DNA from: Beta vulgaris subsp. vulgaris
Taxonomy: Eukaryota > Streptophyta > Magnoliopsida > Caryophyllales > Amaranthaceae
NCBI RefSeq assembly: GCF_026745355.1
Contig: NC_079204.1
Coordinates: 5,637,103-5,701,102 of the forward strand
Direction: 5' to 3'
Length of the DNA: 64,000 bases
Shown here: positions 20,801 to 29,400 of the stretch, one piece after another
How the letters are laid out: every line of letters begins with the position of its first letter
Numbering within the stretch: the stretch's first letter is position 1
The notes under the pieces: generated by a model
Seen by the model: the letters and a program-made list of their open reading frames with translations, nothing else
What the model was told of the DNA's origin: nothing
Databases searched by the model: none
Program-made: the position numbers and the translations under genes

Positions 20801-21620
20801 GGTATATTTAGGACTCCCACGGCTTTGAATGAACATAAGAACACATTTTTTACGATCATTTCGGGCTCATTTCGTGGGTGCACAACAAAGTAATAAATCG
20901 GTCGTTTGGTGGCATTCTGGGGCAATTCATAAGGTGTGAAGCACCTGTGATGCAATATAAGTCGTGCTGCACCCCTTAGGAAGGTTTTCAGCGACAAATA
21001 TGATCGGGACCCGTACACCGAATGTCGTGGGATGCCTCGAGGGGGAACGGGATGGTATATTAAGGACTCACACGGCTTTGAATGGGCATAAGAACAACTT
21101 TTACGACCGTTTCATCCCATCTAAAAGCCCTAAAACGTGACTTAAAAACCTTCCTATGGGCTCCAGAATGATCTCAGTGGACATCAAAACGGTCAAAATG
21201 GGTCGTTTGGTGGCATTCTGGATCCCTAAAACGGTCACGCTTTTAGATGTCCACGGGACCCGTGTACCGAATATCGTGGGATGACTCGAGGGACATGGAA
21301 TGGTATATTTATGACTCCCACGGCTTTGAACGGGCATAAAAATACATTTTTTACGACCGATTCGAGGGTATTCCGTGGGTGCATGACAAAATAATTAATG
21401 GGCTTTTGATGGCATTCTGGGGCTATTCAGATGGTGCGAAGCACCCGAGATGCTTTATAAGTCATGTCGCGCCCCATAGAAAGGTTTTTAGCGAAAAATA
21501 TGACCGGACCCGGAGGAGCCGTAAAACGGTCAATATAAGGCTATAAGTCACGCTTTTAGACGTCCACGGGATCTTTAATTTGTACAGAATGTCGTGGGAT
21601 GGCTCGAGGGGACATGATCG
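20798..21620. repeat. Three-unit diverged repeat block inserted in gag of element C
   Basis: Three units begin at about 20810, 21053 and 21300 with GGTATATTTAGGACTCCCACGGCTTTGAA or close variants, and each ends near a TCGTGGGATGNCTCGAGGG motif. The units are about 245, 247 and 310 bases long. Units 1 and 3 share an interior segment (CGTGGGTGCA, GGTGTGAAGCACC) that differs from unit 2. Gag coding resumes immediately after the block, so it is an insertion. I recognise no transposon family. Confidence 0.75.
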
Positions 21621-21870
21621 ATGCCTTAACTCAGAGAGATTTAATTGACAATAAATTGTTTAATAAATCTAATAATTCTGCTCACACAAATGTTTTGGAT
21701 GCTCATGGTGGAAAGAATTTTGGCAAATCTGTAACTATTGTCATGTGAAGGGTCATATTGAATTTGAGTGTTGGAAATTAATGAAGAAAAATGGAGAAAG
21801 TTCCAATGAGGATCAATCTGCAAATATTGTCAACGTTGTTCTTGATGATGATATTGTCAACGTTTTTTGC
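21615..21870 (+). pseudogene. copia gag, C-terminal part with CCHC knuckle
   Basis: After the repeat block gag resumes as ALTQRDLIDNKLFNKSN and, after another small frame change near 21730, gives a zinc-knuckle-like YCHVKGHIEFECWKL (C-X2-C-X4-H-X4-C spacing). No protease or pol sequence follows; the polypurine tract and 3' LTR come about 70 bases later. Confidence 0.72.
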
Positions 21871-21938
21871 GTGAGCATTATTTCTTGGTTCAAGGTGGAC
21901 TTACCTTGTTTGATCGATTTCAAGTCAAGGTGGAGATT

Positions 21939-22457
21939 TGTTAAAGTTGATACCTTAAAACTTCGTCAAAATCGATTTTTGCAGTCCTGCCCTCCCGGAT
22001 TGGGTGGGTAGCCCGTTCAGGATCCGGCGCGAATTACGACCGGGCGGACGTTACCCGACCGGGCCCGCGACGTCAGTGGCTTGAGGAATTTGCTCCCCCG
22101 ATCGGGCGGCTGAGCTGTTACACAACTTTTGATTTTTTTCGTTTTTGAGTTATCCTTTAGGGTTTTGTACGGGGTTTCTAATGTTATAAAAGGGCTTCCT
22201 GGTGCTCATTATTTAATACACAACTTTTGAAACACTTTTAGCCTCTAGTAATTTTAGGACTCCTTTTATTATTCTCTCTGGTTTTTCTCCATTATAATGA
22301 AGAAGCTCTAATCCCCCACCTGTGGACGTAGGTCTAATTTGACTGAACCACGTAAATCCTTGTGTATGTTTTTTGTTTGTTCATCTTTATTGTTTTCTCA
22401 CCTTTATTATTTCATTGATTTTGTTTCGCATTAACTACAATCCCCTATTTCCTAACA
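21939..22457 (+). repeat. 3' LTR of copia element C
   Basis: Begins TGTTAAAGTTG directly after the polypurine tract and ends CCTAACA. It aligns with 19692-20202. Many substitutions separate the two copies, so this insertion is clearly older than element B. Confidence 0.82.
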
Positions 22458-22556
22458 CCAACAAAAAGGAGTAATGTATATTTTGAGTTTTTCGAATGCT
22501 TTCGATCATAGGAGTGAGACAATGTTTGGTTGGAAAATGGAAATACATATGCCCTT

Positions 22557-23111
22557 TGTGAAACGTGTGACTTGCGATCAGCGCGAGTGGTGCGCCCGCA
22601 CCAAATAAAGGTGCGCCCGCACCAGGTCAGGTGCGCCCGCACCAGGGAGGGGTGCGCCCGCACACTCGTCACGACGGATTTTCAGTTGAAGAGGCAGAAG
22701 GTTTGGTGCTCCCGCACATTTGGCAGGTGCGCCCGCACCAGGAGTTGGTGCGCCCGCACCAAATATGTGGTGCGCCCGCACCTATCGGGAATTCGGCTTT
22801 TTTCCCGGTTTTCTGTTTCTCGTTTAATGAAGGGTTTAAATAGTGCCCTAATTGTACGCTTTGTTTTCTACCACAAATTAGAGAGAGAGATTAGAGAGAT
22901 ACACAATAGAGGAGATTAGAGAGAGTCTTTGAGATTCAATATCATTGAATCTTGCCTATTGTACTTGTAATCATCTCGTTCATAGTGAAACAATCTTTTC
23001 CCCTGCCTTGAGGACGTAGCTATCAAATTGATAGTGAACCTCGTTAAATCTTGTGTGTTCTTTATTCGCTTTCTTGAGTTTATTGCTTTGATAATCGCTT
23101 CCGTTGCAACA
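22557..23111 (+). repeat. 5' LTR of copia element B
   Basis: Contains eight GGTGCGCCCGCACC-type palindromes (22589-22782) and a TTTAAATA promoter-like motif near 22834. It ends TTGCAACA, five bases before the primer-binding site. Compared with the 3' LTR I count nine indel events and one substitution. Confidence 0.95.
22589..22782. repeat. Eight-unit GC palindrome cluster in LTR B (5' copy)
   Basis: Each unit is GGTGCG-CC-CGCACC, arms of six bases around two central bases. Spacers vary from about 5 to 45 bases, so this is a cluster rather than a strict tandem array. Two of the eight units have an altered base or a truncated arm. Confidence 0.93.
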
Positions 23112-23115
23112 AACT

Positions 23116-23127
23116 TGGTATCAGAGC
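23116..23127 (+). other. Primer-binding site of element B
   Basis: TGGTATCAGAGC is complementary to the 3' end of initiator-Met tRNA, the usual primer for minus-strand synthesis in plant copia elements. Confidence 0.9.
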
Positions 23128-23161
23128 TTGAGATTAAAATCAGCGTTAGGGTTTTGGGAAG

Positions 23162-24008
23162 ATGAATACGATGAACTCAAAGATTGATAAGTTTACGGGG
23201 AGGAACAGTTTTGGGCTATGGCAGATAAAGATGCGCGCTTTGTTGAAGCAACAAGGCATCTGGAAACCTCTTGTCAAGAGTGACAAGAGTGGAGCGGCTG
23301 GAGGCCATAGTGAGGCCGAATTAGAGGCGATGGAGGATAAGGCTCACTCCACGATTTTGCTGTGCTTGGCAGACGATGTGATCACAGAGGTTGCAGATGA
23401 GATCACTGCGGCAGGTCTGTGGGCGAAGTTGGAGAGTCTCTACATGACGAAGTCACTCACCAACAAGTTGCTTTTGAAGCAACGGCTGTTTGCCTTGCGT
23501 ATGCAAGGAGGTACGTCTCTAAGAGATCATTTAGATCAACTTAATACTATTTTACTTGATTTGCGTAATATAGATGTTAAGATTGAGGATGAAGATGCTG
23601 CTTTGATTTTGCTTGTTTCACTTCCACATTCATATGAGAACTTTGTTGAGTCATTTGTTGTTGGGAGAGAGACTGTGACCCTAGAGGAGGTGAAGTCAGC
23701 ACTTTTTACTAGGGATTGCGCCAAAGGCGGCAACGACTGAGAGTGGTGGAGATTCAGGGGCTGGGTTGGTGGTGAACTCGGCTAAGGGGAAGGGTCCTAA
23801 GAAGAAGAAAAATTCTAAGGGTAAAGAGACCAATCCTAGGAATGTCTGTCACTATTGCAAAGAACCTGGCCATTGGAAGAATAAATGTCCCAAGAATCCT
23901 AAAGCTTCCAATGCTAACATTGCACAACAGGATACGAAATATGACTCCGAAGAGGACCTAGCATTAGCTGCTGTTATATGCCTAGTCCGTCTGATCGTTG
24001 GATTTTAG
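23162..24008 (+). pseudogene. copia B gag with CCHC zinc knuckle, frameshifted
   Basis: The start reads MNTMNSKIDKFTGRNSFGLWQIKMR, a typical Tork-type Gag, and stays open to 23740. A frame change at about 23715-23730 leads to a Lys-rich linker and the knuckle CHYCKEPGHWKNKC (C-X2-C-X4-H-X4-C) at about 23847-23890, open to 24008. Gag forms the particle and the knuckle binds RNA. It is homologous to the gag in element C. Confidence 0.87.
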
Positions 24009-25313
24009 ATTCGGGGTGTTCTTACCATATGTGTCCAAATCGTGATTGGTTTACTTCTTATGAGTCTTGTGATGGTGGTAATGTTACTATGGGTAATGAT
24101 GCTGCTTGTAAGGTTGTAGGGAGGGGTTCCATCAAGATAAGGACTTTGGGGGTGAGATTCGTACTTGATGAATGTTAGACATGTTCCACAGTTAAAGAAA
24201 AATCTAATTTCTCTGGGTGTCTTAGATGAAGGAGGGTTTACTTTTTCTGGCTCGGATGGGGAACTATGTGTGTGGAAAGGTTCGAAGGTGGTGCTTAAGA
24301 GCACTAAGTTGGGTACTCTGTATGTGTTGCAAGGTACTACTCTGACTGGTTCTGCTAATGTTGCATCTACAAGTTCTGAGGAGATGACTAAGTTGTGGCA
24401 TAGACGACTTGGGCATATGGGTGAGCGAGGGATGCAGATATTATCCAAGATGAACCTTCTTTGTGGCCACAAGGTGAAGAACCTTGAGTTTTGTGAGCAC
24501 TGTGTGTTGGGTAAGCAACACAGGACTAAGTTTGGGAAGGGGCTGCACATAACTAAGGCGACGCTGGATTATATTCACTCAGATTGCTGGGGGCCTGCTC
24601 GGGTAGAAGGTATAGGAGGATTCAGTTATTTTGTGACTTTTATTGATGATTTCTCCAGGTACTGTTGGCTTTATTGTTTAAAGCATAAGGGAGAGGCTTT
24701 TAAGACTTTTGTGCAATGGAAAGTCTTAGTGGAAAATCAGACAGGAAAGAAGGTTAAGAGGCTACGTACGGATAATGGTTTAGAATTTGTTAATGATGAG
24801 TTCAATGAGCTTTGTAGGGACGCAGGGATAGTGAGACATCGCACTGTCAGGAAAACACCACAGCAGAATGGTGTTGCAGAGCGCATGAACCAGACTTTGC
24901 TAGAGAGAGTTCGATGCATGCTTTCTAATGCAGGGTTGACTAGGAAGTACTGGAGTGAAGCCGTGAAAACGGCATGTTATCTGATAAACCGTGGTCCTCA
25001 TACAGGTATTGACTGCAAGGTACCTTATGAGGTATGGTCTGGGAGAAGTGCTGAGTATTCTGGTTTGCGTGTTTTTGGTTGTATGGTCTATTATCATGTG
25101 AATGAGGGTAAACTTGAACCAAGGGCTAAGAAGGGTTGTTTTTTGGGGTATGGAGATGGTGTGAAGGGTTACAGGATTTGGTCCCCATCAGAAGGGCGTG
25201 TTATACTTAGTAGAGATGTTACTTTTGATGAAAACACTATGTTTGTATCTGCTAACAAACCTGCAGGTGATACTGATGAGAGCACAGATGAAGGCAAGTG
25301 CTCGAGCAAGTAG
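23978..25313 (+). pseudogene. copia B protease and integrase, frameshifted
   Basis: The protease segment ([14 protein letters not shown]) has the D-S-G active-site motif of copia proteases. A frame change at about 24165-24172, where an extra A seems to lie, leads into the pre-integrase domain (WHRRLGHMGERGM, CEHCVLGKQHR; the HHCC zinc site). The integrase core shows its D-D-E residues in HSDCWGP, RTDNGLEF and AERMNQ. The ORF is open from 24165 to 25313. Integrase inserts the cDNA into host DNA. Confidence 0.88.
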
Positions 25314-26376
25314 TTGCTCCAGATCCTACTCCACAGGTTCGAACTCAGGGGAAGGATAATGAGGCTCCAGTGAGTTCTCCCATTGTGGAGACTAGTCAGA
25401 GGGATGTAGCTGTTGTTGATGAAACAGCTGATGTTGAGTCTGATCATGAGGAAACTGTTGTTGAAGGTCAGAAACGACCTAGGAAGAAGACGCAGAGACT
25501 GATTGAACAGATAGAGGGCAGGAATGTTCCTGGCCGAAACTGCTGTGTAGAGGAGATGATTGGTTATGCATTACATGTAGCTGAAGATATTGAGTCACCT
25601 GAGCCAATGTCCTACAAGGAAGCAGTTTCTAGTAACGAATCAGCTAAGTGGTTAGTTGCTATGAGTGAGGAGATGGAGTCTCTTCACAAGAACCAGACAT
25701 GGGAACTAGTGAGGATACCACAGGGTCGTAAGGTGGTTGGTTGCAAGTGGGTTTTCAAGAGGAAAGAGGAACTTCAGAGGGTGAAAGTGTCAGATATAAA
25801 GCCAGGCTAGTTGCAAAAGGGTTCAGTCAGAGGGAAGGGGTCGACTACAATGAGATTTTCTCGCCAGTGGTTCGTCATACTTCTATTAGAGTGTTATTAG
25901 CAATGGTAGCACATTTTGATCTGGAACTTGAGCAGTTAGATGTGAAAACAGCTTTCCTACATGGGGAGTTGGAGGAGGATATTCTGATGAGTCAACCAGA
26001 GGGGTTCGTTGTTCCAGGAAAAGAGAAGTTTGCTTGCAGTCTGAAGAAGTCCTTGTATGGACTTAAGCAGTCACCTAGACAGTGGTACAAGAGGTTTGAC
26101 AGCTTCATGGTTGAGCATGGTTTTGACAGGAGTCCATATGATTGCTGTGTTTATCATAGCAAGGTGGAGGACGGTTCATATATTTACTTATTGTTATATG
26201 TTGATGACATGCTTATTGCAGCAAAGAAGAAGTCAGACGTGGTGAAGTTGAAGAAGCTTCTGAGTTCCGAGTTTGACATGAAAGATTTGGGAGCAGCAAA
26301 GAAGATTCTTGGCATGGAGATCTATAGGGATCATGGACGGAAGAAACTTTTCCTTTCTCAGAAAAGTTATTCTTGA
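25298..26376 (+). pseudogene. copia B reverse transcriptase, frameshifted
   Basis: Two overlapping frames carry the RVT_2 domain. One (25298-25810) holds the linker and the start EEMESLHKNQTWELV with CKWVFKRK. The other (25741-26376) continues ARLVAKGFSQREGVDYNEIFSPV, LDVKTAFLHGELEEDILMSQP and the catalytic YVDDM at about 26200. The frame switch lies at about 25770-25795. Confidence 0.88.
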
Positions 26377-27137
26377 AGGTACTTGACAGGTTTGGTATGA
26401 GTACTGCGAAATCTATTGATACTCCTGCTGCTGCAAATGCTCGTCTTTCTGTTGTGCTTTCTCCTCAATCTGATGAGGAAAAAGAGTATATGTCTAAGGT
26501 TCCGTATGCTAGTGCTGTTGGTAGTCTGATGTATGCTATGGTTTGCACTAGGCCAGACTTAGCACATGCTGTTAGTGTTGTGAGCAGGTTTATGACTCAA
26601 CCAGGGAAGGAACACTGGCAGGCAGTGAAGCGGATTTTCCGCTACTTGAGAGGAACGGCAGATGTGGGTCTCATTTATGGGAATGATACTGAGTGTTTGG
26701 TGACCGGATATTCTGATTCGGACTATGCAGGTGATATAGACACTAGAAGATCGATGACTGGGTATGTATACACTCTAGGAGGTTCTGTGGTTAGTTGGAA
26801 GGCTACTTTGCAGTCTTCAGTGACTTTGTCTACTACGGAGGCTGAGTACATGGCTTTGACTGCTGCAGCAAAGGAGGGTATATGGTTACGTGGTTTGGTT
26901 AGTGATCTGGGTCTTCACCATGATCGTGCTATTGTGTATTGTGATAGCTTGAGTGCTATTTGTCTTGCTAAGGATCAGGTGCACCATGATAGGACTAAAC
27001 ACATTGATGTAAGGTACCATTTTCTGAGGAGTGAGAAGAGGATAGTGGTGAAGAAAGTTGGGACTGCAGACAACCCAGCTGATATGTTCACCAAGCCATT
27101 CCAGTTCGCAAGTTCAAACATTGCTTGGACTTGTTGA
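26373..27137 (+). pseudogene. copia B RNase H and polyprotein end
   Basis: After a frame change near 26370, a 254-residue frame carries GYSDSDYAGDIDTRRSMTGY, LSTTEAEYMAL, YCDSLSAICLAK, the RTKHIDVRYHFLR motif and the NPADMFTKP ending. The catalytic Asp/Glu residues are in place. The stop at 27135-27137 is followed by about 200 noncoding bases and the polypurine tract. Confidence 0.88.
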
Positions 27138-27346
27138 ACGTTGATAGTCACATTTGATCTTGTGAGAGGTTGTGCCTCAAGGTGGAGGCAATCCCGGCCC
27201 CGGGATAAAGTGGGCAAGCCCGGCATCGGGTTAAAGATGCAACTGCAGGAGGGGAAAGTGTATCTCGAGTACTGTTGAAGAGATACATGTTTGGTTGATT
27301 GTTTTGAGGTGGAGTTGTGTGGTAGATGCAAGTCAAGGTGGAGATT

Positions 27347-27893
27347 TGTGAAACGTGTGACTTGCGATCAGCGCGAGTGGTGCGCCCGCACCAAATAAAG
27401 GTGCGCCCGCACCAGGTCAGGTGCGCCCGCACCAGGGAGGGGTGCGCCCGCACACTCGTCACGACGAGATTTTCAGTTGAGAGGCAGAAGTTGGTGCCCC
27501 GCACATTTGGCAGGTGCGCCCGCACCAGGATTGGTGCGCCCGCACCAAAATGTGGTGCGCCCGCACCTATCGGGAATTCGGCTTTTTCCCGGTTTTCTGT
27601 TTCTCGTTTAATGAAGGGTTTAAATAGTGCCCTAATTGTACGCTTTGTTTTCTACCACAAATTAGAGAGAGAGATTAGAGAGAACACAATAGAGGAGATT
27701 AGAGAGAGTCTTTGAGATTCAATATCATTGAATCTTGCCTATTGTACTTGTAATCATCTCGTTCATAGTGAAACAATCTTTTCCCCTGCCTTGAGACGTA
27801 GCTATCAAGTTGATAGTGAACCTCGTTAAATCTTGTGTGTTCTTTATTCGCTTTCTTGAGTTTATTGCTTTGATAATCGCTTCCGTTGCAACA
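27347..27893 (+). repeat. 3' LTR of copia element B
   Basis: Same layout as 22557-23111, with the palindrome cluster at 27379-27567. It is eight bases shorter: eight deletion events totalling nine bases and one 1-base insertion relative to the 5' copy, plus one A/G substitution (TCAAATTG versus TCAAGTTG). Confidence 0.95.
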
Positions 27894-27898
27894 CCCTT

Positions 27899-28772
27899 CA
27901 AACCTCGAAACTTCATCTTGACGTACACTTAATTTGAGTACTTAAATTGTAGCTATATACTATACATAAACCTGAAAATGAATACTAATAATGGTTTCAA
28001 ACAGGGGTTTATTAAGAAGAGATTATAATAAAAGACCTAAATATATCGTAAAACAACCACCTTATACTTTGCATGGATAATAGTCACATGTTTAGGCTTA
28101 GTTGGCCTTCTATTTTTGAATGATTAATTATACAACTAGATTGTGCAATCAACAATTACATTAACAATCAATCAAAAACATACTCCTTATAATTAGATCG
28201 ATTATCAACGATGATTGCAACAACCTATATGTTTGCATTGACCCACTAATTACATGTATGATTGTTATATATTAGATGCTTAATATTACATTTTAAGATT
28301 TATATTATGTATATTTTGAGATTTTACCTTCTAACACTTTTAGTGTGCAATCCCTGAATCTTCTTTTGTTTGTTCTACTTTCTTTTTGGAGAATTGCCAA
28401 AAAAATGTGGGTTAGTGATGCAACAGTATTGAAATAGTGACGGGCATATTCTATCTTTCAACAATTTATACCCTACAAATATATGAAACTAAAAATAAAA
28501 ACGAAATTAATAATCATATAAGTGAAACTACAAATCACGATCAATAAACAAATAAGTATAATTAAAAATGAATCAGTTCAGGGTACCTTAGCTCATTGGC
28601 CTTACAACGGTGGATGAAATATAATGGATGACGACCCACTGAAAATAGTGTTGTTTGATGGTGCAAAACCTCGTGGGTGTTGTTGTTGTGTAATCCAAGG
28701 AGATCATATAATTTGGCTGAAAATCGAGTTAAGTGCAAATAAAAGATAAAGGAGGAACATGTGAACTTTGTT
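27899..28772. other. Intergenic, nothing recognised
   Basis: AT-rich DNA between element B and a poly(A)-tailed insertion. No gene or transposon end can be supported. Confidence 0.5.
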
Positions 28773-28790
28773 AAGTGAAAGCACAAGTGT

Positions 28791-29382
28791 ATGAAATGAT
28801 ATTTTTTTTTAGCCCTCTATCTTTTTTCTTTCTAAAACCCTAGCCTCCTCTATCCCTTATTCATCAGTTAGGGGCTGCCATGGATGATTCCATCCATGGT
28901 AAGCCCCTTTTGCGTTTTTATTTTCAGTTTTTATTTCATTTTCTTGTTTTGTTGAATAAATTAGTATCTCTTTATGAGATTTCTTCAAACCTTATTATGA
29001 GGCTTTTAGTCTCTGTTATGGAGATCTCCTTCTCCCCTATGGGAGTTGTGAGTGTAGTTTTTTTTTGTTTTTAGGTATGAGAAATTGTTCTTATTGGTTG
29101 AAGTTCGAGACTCAACATGAAGGTATTGGAATCTCGGATGCGGTTAACATGGTTCGATCAAGAATGCTCTTCCTAAACTATGTCAGAATGATAGACTTCC
29201 TCATCAATAGCGGTTTGATTCAGCAAATACAAGGGGGTTGCGCTGTATTGCTCGATTTGGTTCATTATAGTTTCTTCGAAGACGAATTTGATTTAATCTT
29301 GTTTAATTGTTCTTTGTTTTTCTTTAATATTTATTGTAGATGCCGTTTGACCTTCAATTAATGAAATTTCTCTTTAAAAAAA
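28791..29382 (+). mobile_element. Poly(A)-tailed retroposon, probably an internally deleted LINE
   Basis: An 18-base duplication with one mismatch, AAGTGAAAGCAC(A/T)AGTGT, flanks the element at 28773-28790 and 29383-29400, and an A run stands at the 3' end. The 5' part resembles a LINE leader (AAAACCCTAGCC, then ATGGATGATTCC at 28880). The 3' part ends TCAATTAATGAAATTTC before the A tail, like plant LINE 3' ends. The short ORFs inside show no domain I recognise. Confidence 0.75.
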
Positions 29383-29400
29383 AAGTGAAAGCACTAGTGT

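Larger units (their letters stand above)
19692..22457 (+). mobile_element. Internally deleted copia element C (two LTRs, gag only)
   Basis: Two LTRs of about 511 and 519 bases in direct orientation enclose 1.7 kb. The first is followed by a primer-binding site matching initiator-Met tRNA (GGTATCAGAGC at 20207), and the second is preceded by a polypurine tract (AAGGTGGAGAT). The flanks CTAAC and CCAAC (19687-19691, 22458-22462) look like a 5-bp duplication with one mismatch. Only gag with its CCHC knuckle remains; protease, integrase, reverse transcriptase and RNase H are absent. The element is therefore non-autonomous and would need proteins from a relative such as element B. Confidence 0.85.
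22557..27893 (+). mobile_element. Complete Tork/TNT-like copia element B with both LTRs
   Basis: A 5.3 kb element with LTRs of 555 and 547 bases, each TG...CA, and a perfect 5-bp duplication CCCTT (22552-22556 and 27894-27898). The primer-binding site TGGTATCAGAGC (23116-23127) matches initiator-Met tRNA, and the polypurine tract lies just before 27347. All domains are present in copia order: gag, CCHC, protease, integrase, reverse transcriptase, RNase H. The reading frame changes about six times, always by small indels and never by an internal nonsense substitution that I can see. The LTRs differ almost only by indels too, so the breaks may be sequence-consensus errors. Confidence 0.95.

Noticed and set aside
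22589..22782. Repeat-spacer pattern that looks like a CRISPR array
   Set aside because: The repeats are 14-base palindromes with spacers of very unequal length, duplicated exactly in both LTRs of a plant retrotransposon; there are no cas genes and the genome is eukaryotic.
22445..22919. Overlapping ORFs with repeated ARTK/RPHQ or RAHL motifs
   Set aside because: They are translations of the palindrome cluster in LTR B; the same ORFs recur over the 3' LTR at 27148-27715.
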